Origin: an uncultured Spirochaetaceae bacterium
Lineage (GTDB): Bacteria > Spirochaetota > Spirochaetia > Sphaerochaetales > Sphaerochaetaceae
Direction of reading: 5' to 3'
Length of the DNA: 64,000 nt
Assembly (NCBI GenBank): GCA_944389505.1
Contig: CALXMP010000004.1
Coordinates: forward strand, 145,684 to 209,683
Part shown: piece after piece, positions 44,439-53,496 of the stretch
Numbering within the stretch: the stretch's first letter is position 1
Layout: the number at the start of each line of letters is the position of its first letter
Notes under the pieces: generated by a model
What the model was told of the DNA's origin: nothing
Databases searched by the model: none
What the model saw: the letters and a program-made list of their open reading frames with translations, nothing else
Position numbers and translations under genes: made by a program

Positions 44439-45639
44439 GGATTCCCATTACCTGAGAGCGGTATGCCTTAAGGCCCTCTTCCAGGCACTTTGCAGCCATG
44501 ACCAGCTCATCCTCATTAAGCACATATGCGAATCTAGCCTGACGCCTGCCCATGCCTTTCGTGACATAGAAGTCCTCGGCAGGAGCAAACATCACGGTAT
44601 TGCCGTTGTATGAGAAATCCCGGAGCATGAAGAGCGCGAACTTCTCCGCATCATCCACCGGAAGATCCGCAACGAAGTAGAATGCTCCCTTGGGAAGACT
44701 GCATCTGACACCGGGGATGCGCTGCATATGCTTTATAAGCACATTCCTCCTACGCTCATACTCAGCCCTGACATTCTCGACATATTCATCAGGGGCTGTA
44801 AGCGCTGCGGCAGCCGCAACCTGCTCGACTGCAGGAGGGCAGAGCCTTGCCTGCGCAAGCTTAAGAGCAGACTCGATAACCTCATGATTGAGGGAGACTA
44901 TCGCACCGACTCTCGCTCCGCACATCGAGAAGCGCTTGGAGAAGGAATCGATGCATATCACACGGTCCTGATACTCAGGGAATGAAAGCACCGAGGTGAA
45001 TGCCTTACCGTCATAGCAGAACTCCCTGTAGACCTCATCGACGACGAGGAATATATCATGCTTCCTGCAGAGCTCAAGGAGATTCCTCAGCTCCTCTGGG
45101 GAGTATACATGGCCAGTAGGATTATTCGGAGAGCAGAGGAGTATTCCCATCGTCTTCTTGTTTATCTTCTTCTCGAACTCGCTGATTGAAGGCAGCACGA
45201 AATTATCATCGGAAGAAGATGTGACCGGGCGCAGCGTAACCATGGCGATATTCGCGAATGTAGCGACATTCGTATAGTACGGCTCGGGAATTATGAACTC
45301 ATCATAGGGATCGCATAGAGTCATCAGCACGAACTGGAGGGCCTCAGAGCCTCCGGTCGTTATAAGGATGTCATCCGCAGAGACCTGTATCCCATAGCGT
45401 CTGTAATATGATACAAGCGCATTGCGCAGGAACAGCTCTCCTTCGGAGATGCCATACGCGATATACTCCTCGTTATAGCCCTGTATAGCCTTGATTGCCT
45501 CTACAGGTGTCTTGATATCGGGCTGCCCGATATTCAGGTGTATCACATGGATGCCCTTATTCACTGCATCGCGCGAATATGGAACAAGTCTTCTTATCGG
45601 GGAGCACTGGAACCCCGATATTCTGTTTGACATCTGCAT
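44431..45639 (-). CDS. Class I PLP-dependent aminotransferase
   Basis: 402 residues of the aspartate aminotransferase Ib group. Landmarks are HLNIGQPDIKTP, NPTGHVYSP, the PLP-Asp in VVDEVYREF, and the Schiff-base Lys in SFSKRFSMCGARVG. The amino acid substrate is uncertain. It lies 10 bases after prs. Confidence 0.9.
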   Translation of the reverse strand: MQMSNRISGFQCSPIRRLVPYSRDAVNKGIHVIHLNIGQPDIKTPVEAIKAIQGYNEEYIAYGISEGELFLRNALVSYYRRYGIQVSADDILITTGGSEALQFVLMTLCDPYDEFIIPEPYYTNVATFANIAMVTLRPVTSSSDDNFVLPSISEFEKKINKKTMGILLCSPNNPTGHVYSPEELRNLLELCRKHDIFLVVDEVYREFCYDGKAFTSVLSFPEYQDRVICIDSFSKRFSMCGARVGAIVSLNHEVIESALKLAQARLCPPAVEQVAAAAALTAPDEYVENVRAEYERRRNVLIKHMQRIPGVRCSLPKGAFYFVADLPVDDAEKFALFMLRDFSYNGNTVMFAPAEDFYVTKGMGRRQARFAYVLNEDELVMAAKCLEEGLKAYRSQVMGIRD

Positions 45640-45649
45640 TGTATGCTCC

Positions 45650-46936
45650 TCAGTCCGTCATGGCTGCGCTTTCAGAGATAAGCGGGGCATCAGGATTGGC
45701 CTGTGATGTATCGATAAGCTTCTGTATGAACTTCCTGTTGTCGAGAAGCGGTGATATAGGACGGCCATGGTGGAGACGGGAGATGACCCTTGCAAAGAGC
45801 TCCGTGACATCGGCCTGGACGAACCACTCCTTCTCAAGCAGTCCCTTGCCCTGGTATACGGCATTCGTTCCGATGATTCTCCAGAAGACGCCTTCCCTGT
45901 ATGCCGCATCAAAGTTCTCGATAGCATTGCCATTGAAGAAAGGAAGGGAGACCATGCATATGATCTTCTTCGCTCCCCTGTTCATCAGCTCCCTCATGGC
46001 GATGATCATCGTACCGCCGGTTGCAATCATGTCATCAGCCATAAGAACGGTCTTGCCTTTCACGTCGCCGAGAAGGTTTATCGATTTTATATTCGAATTC
46101 TTCGCATCCTTCGATACGACGGAGTAATCCCTCTCCTTATAGAGCATAGCAAGAGGCCTGTGCAGTCCCTGTGCGTAGAACTTGTTCCTGGATACAGCTC
46201 CTGTATCCGGGGAGACGACGACAAGATCCGGATCGGAGAAATCAATGAGCTTTCTGAGTGCGATCAGTGTCTGATACGATCCATGCAGATTCTCAAGATG
46301 GCATGTCGTGAACGCGTTCTCAATCTCGCGGGAATGAATATCGAGCGTGATGATGCGCTCAACACCGAGGGACTCGCAGAAATGGGCGAACATCGAAGCA
46401 GTAAGCGCTTCCCTTCCCGCCTTCTTGTGCTGTCTTGCGTATGGATATGTCGGCAGGACGAGCGTCACGGAGAGCGCACCTGCAAGCTTTACAGCATTGA
46501 TTGTCGTAAAGAGGAACATAAGATGATCGTTGACAGACATAGGCTGAGGCTCATCAAGCCCTGCTACTTTTATCGGCGCACTGTTCGATACATCGTGGAT
46601 GATATATACATTCAGACCGCGTACAGGATCGATTATCTCGGCCTTCTCCTCTCCATTGGCGAACCTCGTATACTTCACATTGATTGTGAGATCGGGGCAA
46701 TGGAATGCGGAAGGAAGCTTTCCTGCCGGTATCTTGCGGCTATCGAGATCGTCCACAAGCGTAACGAACTTCAGAAGCTCCTCCGGTGTCATATCGTGGC
46801 GCTTTGTCAGTGCCTCGGAGATCTTCTCATAGCGGTCTATATACAGCCGCCTCAGATGCTTTACCACCTTTCCAGTGAAATACTCAGATCCCGGGCCAGC
46901 AATGACACCGAGCTTATGGGGTTTGATGATGCTCAT
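45650..46936 (-). CDS. prs: Ribose-phosphate pyrophosphokinase (PRPP synthase), long form
   Basis: 428 residues, about 110 longer than typical Prs. Core motifs remain: YARQHKKAGREALTA, LDIHSREIENAF, VVVSPDTGAVSRNKFYA and the PRPP loop VLMADDMIATGGTM. Extra length lies in an N-terminal region (about 20-110) and a C-terminal tail. It makes PRPP, which pyrE in this window consumes. The palindrome in its promoter suggests regulation. Confidence 0.92.
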   Translation of the reverse strand: MSIIKPHKLGVIAGPGSEYFTGKVVKHLRRLYIDRYEKISEALTKRHDMTPEELLKFVTLVDDLDSRKIPAGKLPSAFHCPDLTINVKYTRFANGEEKAEIIDPVRGLNVYIIHDVSNSAPIKVAGLDEPQPMSVNDHLMFLFTTINAVKLAGALSVTLVLPTYPYARQHKKAGREALTASMFAHFCESLGVERIITLDIHSREIENAFTTCHLENLHGSYQTLIALRKLIDFSDPDLVVVSPDTGAVSRNKFYAQGLHRPLAMLYKERDYSVVSKDAKNSNIKSINLLGDVKGKTVLMADDMIATGGTMIIAMRELMNRGAKKIICMVSLPFFNGNAIENFDAAYREGVFWRIIGTNAVYQGKGLLEKEWFVQADVTELFARVISRLHHGRPISPLLDNRKFIQKLIDTSQANPDAPLISESAAMTD

Positions 46937-46942
46937 GGCTAA

Positions 46943-46971
46943 ACTCTATTGCATAAGATGCAATTGTGCAA
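46943..46971 (-). promoter_or_regulatory. prs promoter with palindrome in the spacer
   Basis: Minus strand TTGCAC (46971-46966), 17 bases, TAGAGT (46948-46943), 7 bases before the prs ATG. The spacer contains the perfect palindrome TTGCAT-AAG-ATGCAA (46949-46963 on the plus strand). Confidence 0.55.
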
Positions 46972-47040
46972 GACGGATTAACGGCATCTTAATAGTAAAA
47001 TCATACATGGATTACGATGCAATGCGTTGCTATATAATGA

Positions 47041-47069
47041 AATAAAAGCCTGACAGACAACTGTCAGGC
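47041..47069 (-). terminator. Terminator of the tailed methyltransferase gene
   Basis: GCCTGACAG-ACAA-CTGTCAGGC (47048-47069), followed on the minus strand by TTTTATT. It lies about 27 bases past the stop. Confidence 0.85.
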
Positions 47070-47095
47070 CTATATCGCAACGAAACCGGGATGAA

Positions 47096-48790
47096 TCAGT
47101 CCTGGCTGTCCTCGTCATCGTATTTCTGCACTTCCGTATTCTTGAGCCAGAAAGCATCGGCTGTATCGCGCTTCTTGGTGGACATGAAGGTATCATAGCC
47201 ATATGGCTTAGGGGCATTGCGCTTCCTTCTGCCACCCTCCTCCTGTCCATATGGACGCCTATCGTCCCTATCCTGGCGATATGGGCGGCGCTCGCCATCG
47301 TCGTTCCTGCGATAGCTGCTGCGGTATGCGCGTCCTGTCTCGTTATCCCAGTCACGCCTGTCATCACGGCGTCCGTATCCGCGTGAATCCCTGTCGTCGC
47401 GCCTGTATGACGGCCTGTCATATCCATCACGGCCAGGGAAATCCCTGCGCTGCTGATAGCTATCGCGGCTGCCATAGCGGTCGCCATATCCCTCACGTCC
47501 GTAATCCCTGTCACGATCGTCATAGCGTCTTCCGCCGCGTCTGTCATCCCCGTAGCGATCGCGAGGACGGTAATCATCATAGCGGTCACGCGGGCGATAG
47601 CCTCTATCCCCATCGCGGTCATCACGCCTCTCGGAACGGAATCCGCGATCCCTGCTGTAGGATGGCCTGTCATCTCCCCTTCTGCCATCCCTCTGCCAGC
47701 CGCCATCTCTTCTGCCGCCGGCCGGCTTTCTTCCATTTCCTTCTCTTCTCTCTCTGCCGAACGCGCCTTTCTCCTGGCCACGTCTCTCTTTTCTGTCTTC
47801 TTCCATATTCCTGCTTTTCCTGTCTGCAGCCTGCACTGTTTTTTCCATATCGGCTGTCTTCTTAAGAATCCACACTCTCAGGCCGCTTCTCTTCGATGAG
47901 AACCCTATCGGCCTGACCTCTTCCGTAATCTCCTGAACCTTCCACCATGGTTTGATAAGCTGGCGGGCAAATCTGAATCCCGAGAGATTCTCGGAGAACA
48001 GGCAGATTCCGCCCGGCGCAAGAATCCGGCTTATCATATAAAGGTATCCAAGATAGTCCTTCTGCACATCGAAATCCTCGGCCTTGTGGGAATTCGAAAA
48101 CGCAGGAGGATCGAATATGACTATATCAAATATTGCGCCCTCGGTCATTGCCTTCTCAAGGTATGCCCCAGCATCCGACGCCACGACCATGTACTTATCG
48201 GGATCGATGAAGCCATTCCTGTCGAGATTGCGGCGCGACCATGCGCTGTAGACATTCGACAGATCGACGCTGACTGTGCGCTCAGCTCCGCCTGCTGCAG
48301 CATATACGGAGAAGGCCGAAGTGTATGAGAAGAGATTCAGCACCCTCATACCTTTTGACATCGATCTGATGATATCCCTGGTTGCTGCCTGATCGAGGAA
48401 CAGGCCTGTATCGGTGTACTTCTTCAGCTCGCACTCAAAAAGAAGCCCATTCTCCTTTACATCCACCGTAAGCGATTCGTCGGAGACCCCATGCTGCTCC
48501 CTGCCTTCCCTCTTCTTCCTCTCAAGATAGACAATCCTGCTCTTCTCAACATATAGGAAGCGCGAGATGAGATCCATCATCACCGTGATATCATCATCAG
48601 ACATCCCGCCATCGCTGTAATCGACGACACGGGCATAGCCGGAGTACAGATCAACCGTCACAGGGAATGCTCCAAGATTCCTGTCATAGACACGGACAGC
48701 GGACGAATCGGTCGACTTCATCCATCTATGCCCATCGAGAGCATTCTTCTTAAGGATCTTCGCAAAATCTTTCTTCTCAAATTCCTGCAT
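47096..48790 (-). CDS. Class I RNA methyltransferase with long Arg/Asp/Gly-rich tail
   Basis: 564 residues. Residues 1-325 form an RlmK/RlmI-like methyltransferase: RVLNLFSYTSAFSVYAA (motif I), DIVIFDPPAFSNSHKAEDF (motif IV), APGGICLFSENLSG. Residues about 333-533 are a low-complexity tail made of R, D, G, Y and S (repeats of RDD, DRYG and YR), like RGG boxes of RNA-binding proteins, and should be disordered. The last 25 residues are ordinary again. Probable substrate is rRNA; the tail may hold it to RNA or to condensates. Confidence 0.85.
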   Translation of the reverse strand: MQEFEKKDFAKILKKNALDGHRWMKSTDSSAVRVYDRNLGAFPVTVDLYSGYARVVDYSDGGMSDDDITVMMDLISRFLYVEKSRIVYLERKKREGREQHGVSDESLTVDVKENGLLFECELKKYTDTGLFLDQAATRDIIRSMSKGMRVLNLFSYTSAFSVYAAAGGAERTVSVDLSNVYSAWSRRNLDRNGFIDPDKYMVVASDAGAYLEKAMTEGAIFDIVIFDPPAFSNSHKAEDFDVQKDYLGYLYMISRILAPGGICLFSENLSGFRFARQLIKPWWKVQEITEEVRPIGFSSKRSGLRVWILKKTADMEKTVQAADRKSRNMEEDRKERRGQEKGAFGRERREGNGRKPAGGRRDGGWQRDGRRGDDRPSYSRDRGFRSERRDDRDGDRGYRPRDRYDDYRPRDRYGDDRRGGRRYDDRDRDYGREGYGDRYGSRDSYQQRRDFPGRDGYDRPSYRRDDRDSRGYGRRDDRRDWDNETGRAYRSSYRRNDDGERRPYRQDRDDRRPYGQEEGGRRKRNAPKPYGYDTFMSTKKRDTADAFWLKNTEVQKYDDEDSQD

Positions 48791-48887
48791 TGCGCCGATA
48801 TGTTATCTTAGCAGAGGAAAAAAGAACAGTAGGCTGAGCGGAAAACGAAAATCATCATTTGCCATATATTTATTCATCGCTTCGGAT

Positions 48888-48893
48888 TACAAT
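48888..48893 (+). promoter_or_regulatory. -10 box next to the start at 48900
   Basis: TACAAT ends six bases before the ATG, and no ribosome binding site is present. Confidence 0.5.
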
Positions 48894-48899
48894 CTCAGT

Positions 48900-49367
48900 A
48901 TGGATACTGATGAGGCGATCGCATTCATTAAGGAACGCGAAGAGAGAATCGGAGGAAAGATCCTCTACAGGACGTACAGCACATGGTATGGCCGGATCGG
49001 GCGGGAAAAGCGCGAGTACGGGGTTTTCCTCTATTCCGACGGAAGGTCATTCATATACGAGGACTTCGAACGCAACCCGCAGATACTCGGGATTCCCATA
49101 AAGACAAAGAAGAAGGAAAAGTACGAGAAGCTTGAAGTCTCCTTCCCCGCTTCGGAGATAATGGAGATAACACGGGTGACGAAACGATCGGCAGAGGTAT
49201 CGCTATACAACGGCAAGGATCTGTCAAAGCATCCAAATATAATCGACAAGGCATTCAGACCTATCGTCACTAAGGTCGTTCTCGGAAATGGCGATGTGCT
49301 CTTCTTTGAACTGATGGACCCGAAGGAATTCGAAGCGAGCGCTAGGAAATTCAGGAGCAATGCATGA
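48900..49367 (+). CDS. Conserved-looking hypothetical protein before manB
   Basis: 155 residues, mixed alpha/beta, basic centre (IKTKKKEKYEKLEVSFPASEI). No signal peptide or membrane segment. I do not recognise the family. The stop overlaps the manB start by 4 bases (ATGA), so the two should be coupled. The start seems leaderless: TACAAT is six bases upstream. Confidence 0.65.
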   Translation: MDTDEAIAFIKEREERIGGKILYRTYSTWYGRIGREKREYGVFLYSDGRSFIYEDFERNPQILGIPIKTKKKEKYEKLEVSFPASEIMEITRVTKRSAEVSLYNGKDLSKHPNIIDKAFRPIVTKVVLGNGDVLFFELMDPKEFEASARKFRSNA

Positions 49368-50698
49368 GTGTATTCAAGGCATATGACATAAGAGGAATCT
49401 GGGGCAAGGAGATCGATGAGGATCTATGCTATAAGGCCGGCTACTTCCTGCCGGGACTGCTTGGGGCGAATGAGGTCATCGTCGGCCGCGATATAAGGCT
49501 CAGCTCGGAAGCTGCGCATCAGGCGCTTATCCAGGGCATAACGGACAGCGGGGCTGATGTCCTCGACCTGGGGCTCAGCACTACCCCGATGGTATGCTTT
49601 GCCCTTGTCTATCTGTCAGCAGGGGCCTCTGTCCAGATCACGGCATCCCATAATCCCCCGGAATACAACGGGTTGAAGATAAACAGCAGAGGTGCTGTCC
49701 CGGTGGGAGGGGATTCAGGTTTGAAGGAGCTTGAGAAGCGATGCATGAACTGGGAGGCTGTGCCGGTGAAAAAGCCCGGAGTTGTCAAGGATGCATCTTA
49801 TATAAAGGATGCCTATATAGCATTCCTAAAGGATAAATCCGACGATTACAGCTCAATAAGGATGTCGATTGACTGTTCTAGCGGCGTGGCTTCTCTTATT
49901 GTGAAGGATATCCTGCCCGATGCCGATTACATCAATGATTCATTCGACGGTACATTCTCCTCGCATGAGCCGAATCCGCTTGATGAGAGGAACTGCAGGG
50001 CTCTTGAGGAGGAAGTCCTTAAGAACCATAGCGATATCGGGATAATCTACGATGGCGATGCGGACCGGGTCGTATTCGTCGACGAAAAAGGGAGATTCAT
50101 CCAGCCTGACTACATGATTGCTGTACTCGGGCTCTACTATGCATCGAAGGGAATGAAAGGCAATGCACTCCAGGATATAAGGACATCGAGATCAACCACG
50201 GAGTATCTTGAATCGCTTGGCTTCAATGTGTACACATGGAAGGTCGGGCATGCATTCGCGAAAAAGAAGCTAAGGGAGATCGGAGGGATATTCGGAGGTG
50301 AGCTTGCAGGCCACTACTATCTCGGGGACTTCTACTGCTGCGACAGCGGGATACTGGCATCGCTGCATGTCCTGACGGTCCTGAAGGGACTTAAGGAGGA
50401 AGGAAGGACGCTATCCGGGCTCATCGACAGCATCGTGAAGTATCCGAACAGCGGCGAAGTGAATTTCCGCCTTGAGCACAAGGACGAGGCAATCCAGGCC
50501 CTATACGATGCCTTCGCACCATCATCATCGCGCATACTCGATTTCGATGGATACAGGATCGAGTATCCTGACTGGTGGTTCAATGTGAGGAAATCCAACA
50601 CAGAGCCATATCTCAGGATTGTCGCAGAGGCGGAGACAGAGGAGCTATTACAGTCAAAGCTGGACAGAATCAGAGAGATCATCGGAAGATTTTCCTGA
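49364..50698 (+). CDS. manB: Phosphomannomutase / phosphoglucomutase
   Basis: 444 residues of the ManB/CpsG group. It begins with FKAYDIRGIWG, has the phosphoserine loop TASHNPPEYNGLK, metal loop DGDADRVVFVDE, sugar loop GGELAGHYYLGD, and phosphate loop RKSNTEPYLRI. It makes mannose 1-phosphate or glucose 1-phosphate for surface glycan precursors, fitting with galE downstream. The choice of symbol follows sequence type, not proof of substrate. Confidence 0.9.
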   Translation: MSVFKAYDIRGIWGKEIDEDLCYKAGYFLPGLLGANEVIVGRDIRLSSEAAHQALIQGITDSGADVLDLGLSTTPMVCFALVYLSAGASVQITASHNPPEYNGLKINSRGAVPVGGDSGLKELEKRCMNWEAVPVKKPGVVKDASYIKDAYIAFLKDKSDDYSSIRMSIDCSSGVASLIVKDILPDADYINDSFDGTFSSHEPNPLDERNCRALEEEVLKNHSDIGIIYDGDADRVVFVDEKGRFIQPDYMIAVLGLYYASKGMKGNALQDIRTSRSTTEYLESLGFNVYTWKVGHAFAKKKLREIGGIFGGELAGHYYLGDFYCCDSGILASLHVLTVLKGLKEEGRTLSGLIDSIVKYPNSGEVNFRLEHKDEAIQALYDAFAPSSSRILDFDGYRIEYPDWWFNVRKSNTEPYLRIVAEAETEELLQSKLDRIREIIGRFS

Positions 50699-50710
50699 TT
50701 TTCAGGAAAA
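50690..50710. terminator. Hairpin at the manB stop
   Basis: TTTTCCTGA (50690-50698, holding the TGA stop) pairs with TCAGGAAAA (50702-50710). An A run follows on the plus strand, so it is a poor terminator there and could slow ribosomes or stop minus-strand transcription. Confidence 0.4.
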
Positions 50711-50766
50711 ATATGCATCGGATTATACGGAGCTTGGCGATAGCATCCAGTAAAGGAGGAAAATAA

Positions 50767-51744
50767 ATGAAGGTACTGCTTTTCGGAGGCGCAGGATATA
50801 TCGGAACGCATGTTGCGCTGGCATTCATGGACAGGGGTGATGAGGTTGGAATCTATGACAATCTCTCTTCAGGGCTGAGATCCAATGTCCCTGACGGTGC
50901 CGCTTTCTATGAAGGTGATATCCTCGACAGGGCGAGAGTCGCGGAGGTCCTCTCGGAGGGCTGGGATGCTGCTGTGCATCTTGCAGCATTCAAGGCTGCA
51001 GGCGAGTCCATGCTCAAACCAGAGAAGTACAGCGAGAACAACATAACAGGATCGCTGATACTCATAACGGAGTGCGAGAAGCATGACTGCATGAACTTCA
51101 TACTCTCCTCTTCCGCAGCAACCTATGGAGAGCCCCAGTATCTCCCGATCGATGAGAAGCATCCGAACGATCCTACGAATTACTATGGCTACACCAAGCT
51201 TGCAATCGAAGAGAACCTCAAATGGTACTCAAAGCTCCGTGGAATGAGGTTCGCTGCTCTAAGATACTTCAATGCCGCCGGCTATGATACAGAAGGAAGG
51301 ATGCTGGGACTGGAACGCAATCCTGCCAATCTCCTCCCAATCATCATGGAATGCGCCTGCGGAATAAGGAAGCAGATAGGGATATTCGGAACTGACTACG
51401 ATACGCCAGATGGGACATGCATCCGCGATTACGTCCATGTCTCTGATCTCGCAGAGGCTCACGTACTTGCTGCGAAGTACATAAGCGAGGAGAAAGAGAA
51501 TCTCATCGTCAACCTCGGATCGGAAAAGGGAATATCCGTAAAGGAGATGGTCGAGGCAGCAAGGAGGATAACAGGAAAGGAGATTCCTGCTGTAGACAGC
51601 CCGAGAAGAGCCGGAGATCCTGCTCGCCTCGTAGCATCATCAGCGCTTGCGCATGAGAAGCTGGGATGGACGGCAAGGAAATCCGATGTCGACACCCTCA
51701 TAAGCTCTACCTGGATGGTATATCAGAAGAACGTTAGCAAGTAA
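50767..51744 (+). CDS. galE: UDP-glucose 4-epimerase
   Basis: 325 residues. NAD-binding GGAGYIGTHVA at the N terminus, catalytic SSSAATYGE and YYGYTKLAIE (Tyr-x-x-x-Lys), and ALRYFNAAGYD. It interconverts UDP-glucose and UDP-galactose. It has AAAGGAGG eight bases before the ATG, the strongest ribosome binding site here. It follows manB by 68 bases. Confidence 0.94.
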   Translation: MKVLLFGGAGYIGTHVALAFMDRGDEVGIYDNLSSGLRSNVPDGAAFYEGDILDRARVAEVLSEGWDAAVHLAAFKAAGESMLKPEKYSENNITGSLILITECEKHDCMNFILSSSAATYGEPQYLPIDEKHPNDPTNYYGYTKLAIEENLKWYSKLRGMRFAALRYFNAAGYDTEGRMLGLERNPANLLPIIMECACGIRKQIGIFGTDYDTPDGTCIRDYVHVSDLAEAHVLAAKYISEEKENLIVNLGSEKGISVKEMVEAARRITGKEIPAVDSPRRAGDPARLVASSALAHEKLGWTARKSDVDTLISSTWMVYQKNVSK

Positions 51745-51756
51745 CTGCTTCCATAG

Positions 51757-51791
51757 TCCGCAATTTAGCATCAACTAGATTGCGGATTTAC
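51757..51791 (+). terminator. Probable galE terminator
   Basis: TCCGCAAT (51757-51764) pairs with ATTGCGGA (51779-51786), 14-base loop, then TTTACTC. The loop is long and the U run short. Confidence 0.5.
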
Positions 51792-51820
51792 TCAATTTAT
51801 TCAATAAATCATTTCATATA

Positions 51821-51849
51821 TTGCAATTGTTTTCAATTTAAACTATATT
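51821..51849 (+). promoter_or_regulatory. dpaL promoter
   Basis: TTGCAA (51821-51826), 17 bases, TATATT (51844-51849), 18 bases before the ATG, within AT-rich DNA. Confidence 0.65.
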
Positions 51850-51867
51850 CTCTCACCGGAGAGAGCA

Positions 51868-53109
51868 ATGGAAAGAAAACTTGATTTTGAATTCATTGAT
51901 TATGATTACGGCACAAAGGACAGAAGCAGGGCAAAAGAGCTTTTCTCGATAGACACTGCAAGAAGGGCAATAAACTTCCACAGGGAAATCCCAGGATACA
52001 AGATGACTCCGCTGGAAGCTCTTCCGAACCTTGCCCAGATGCTCGGGCTCGGGGGCATATACATAAAGGATGAGGCACAGAGACTCGAGCTCAACAGCTT
52101 CAAGGTCCTCGGAGGATCCTTTGCTATATCAAGATACATACAGAAGAAGCTCGGACTCACGGACGAGGAGACAACATATGAGTATCTTGCCTCGGAAGAC
52201 TGCCATAAGAGACTTGGTGATATAACATTCGCATCGGCAACCGATGGCAACCATGGACGCGGAATCGCGTGGGCATCGATGAAACTCAGGCATAAGTGCG
52301 TTATCTATGTCCACAAGGAGACATCACAGGCAAGAATTGATGCAATCAGGCGCTATGGGGCTGATGTACACATCGTCGATGGAAATTACGATGATGCAGT
52401 ACGCAAGATCGCAGAGGATGCAAAGACCTATGGCTGGACAATCATCAGCGATACATCATGGGATGGATATACAGAAATCCCAACATGGATCATGCAGGGA
52501 TATACGTCAATGATTCTTGAATCGCAGGAGCAGTTTGCCGGAATGGGAATCATCAGGCCGACACATGTCATCGTACAAGCAGGAGTCGGAGCGCTTGCAG
52601 CATCAGTGATTGGCTTCTACGCCGCCCTCTTCCCTGAGAATCCTCCTATATTCATTGTTGTAGAGCCCGACAAAGCACCATGCGTATTCGAATCGATCAA
52701 AGTCGGCGATGGCAAATGCCATAGCGTGAAAGGAGACCTCGATACAATCATGGCAGGTCTTGCCTGCGGTGACCCATCTCCGATTGCATTTGATGTTCTT
52801 TCGCATAACGCTGACTTCTTCCTCTCCGTCCCCGATTATATTGCAGCAAGAGGGATGAGAATCCTGTCATGTCCTCTGAAGGGCGATCCGTTCATGATCT
52901 CCGGAGAATCCGGCGCAGTCCCACTTGGAGCACTCTATTCAATCATGACAGACAAAGGAGCTGAGGATATAAGGAAGAAGATGAAGCTCGACAGAAACTC
53001 ACTTGTATTCATGGTGAATACGGAAGGAAATACAGATCCAAAACACTTCAGGCAGATCATCTGGGATGGATGCGATCCAGTTCCACATGAATTCCGCACA
53101 AGAAGATAA
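51868..53109 (+). CDS. dpaL: Diaminopropionate ammonia-lyase
   Basis: 413 residues, fold type II PLP enzyme. The PLP Lys is in LNSFKVLGGSFA, the substrate loop is ATDGNHGRGIAW, and VQAGVGALAAS binds phosphate. It splits 2,3-diaminopropionate into pyruvate and ammonia; the E. coli homologue is YgeX. It stands alone with its own promoter and GGAGAG ribosome binding site, and no ygeW/ygeY partners are adjacent. Confidence 0.9.
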   Translation: MERKLDFEFIDYDYGTKDRSRAKELFSIDTARRAINFHREIPGYKMTPLEALPNLAQMLGLGGIYIKDEAQRLELNSFKVLGGSFAISRYIQKKLGLTDEETTYEYLASEDCHKRLGDITFASATDGNHGRGIAWASMKLRHKCVIYVHKETSQARIDAIRRYGADVHIVDGNYDDAVRKIAEDAKTYGWTIISDTSWDGYTEIPTWIMQGYTSMILESQEQFAGMGIIRPTHVIVQAGVGALAASVIGFYAALFPENPPIFIVVEPDKAPCVFESIKVGDGKCHSVKGDLDTIMAGLACGDPSPIAFDVLSHNADFFLSVPDYIAARGMRILSCPLKGDPFMISGESGAVPLGALYSIMTDKGAEDIRKKMKLDRNSLVFMVNTEGNTDPKHFRQIIWDGCDPVPHEFRTRR

Positions 53110-53115
53110 AACCTC

Positions 53116-53496
53116 CTACCGGCCCTGGGAAATCCTCAGGGCCTTCTTCCTGCCAAGATTCTCAGCCCAGCGTTCTGTATAGAATGATAGGTAATCTACA
53201 TGACGGAACAGCGGAGTATAGCTTCTGATCGTGCACCATACAATCGAAGGAATACCTATTACGATTATGTACAAAGGACCAAGATAAAGACTCTGGACAG
53301 AGTGCCCGTATTCATGGAAAAGGACCGATTCGTCCCCAAGTATCCTGAAATCAGCGAGGCTGATGCTGCTTCCAAGCTTCCACCTGTAATATGAAATCCC
53401 ATATTCCTCATGCCTTACACGGCCTCTGGACAGGATGAATCCCAGTATTTCCTGCGGAAGCTGCCAGAGGACCAGCAATAGCCTGAAAAGCATCAT
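53116..53496 (-). CDS. Membrane protein with HEYGH motif
   Basis: 126 residues, two hydrophobic segments (about 3-22 and 72-90). Between them lies SVLFHEYGHSVQSLYLGPLY, whose HExxH form is typical of zinc peptidases. The protein is too short for a known full protease, and the third zinc ligand is not evident (HVDYL or ERWAE later in the chain could supply one). The start overlaps the GNAT gene stop by 4 bases. It is convergent with dpaL. Confidence 0.6.
   Translation of the reverse strand: MMLFRLLLVLWQLPQEILGFILSRGRVRHEEYGISYYRWKLGSSISLADFRILGDESVLFHEYGHSVQSLYLGPLYIIVIGIPSIVWCTIRSYTPLFRHVDYLSFYTERWAENLGRKKALRISQGR
53121..53150 (+). terminator. dpaL terminator
   Basis: GGCCCTG (53121-53127) pairs with CAGGGCC (53137-53143), then TTCTTCC. 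It overlaps the last codons of the convergent gene. Confidence 0.65.

Noticed and set aside
45767..46942. Plus-strand open frame of 391 codons opposite prs
   Set aside because: It mirrors prs almost exactly, has no ribosome binding site and no family features; prs is certain on the other strand.
46978..47781. Minus-strand open frame of 267 codons rich in Met, Ala and Thr
   Set aside because: It is another frame of the low-complexity Arg/Asp/Gly tail of the methyltransferase.
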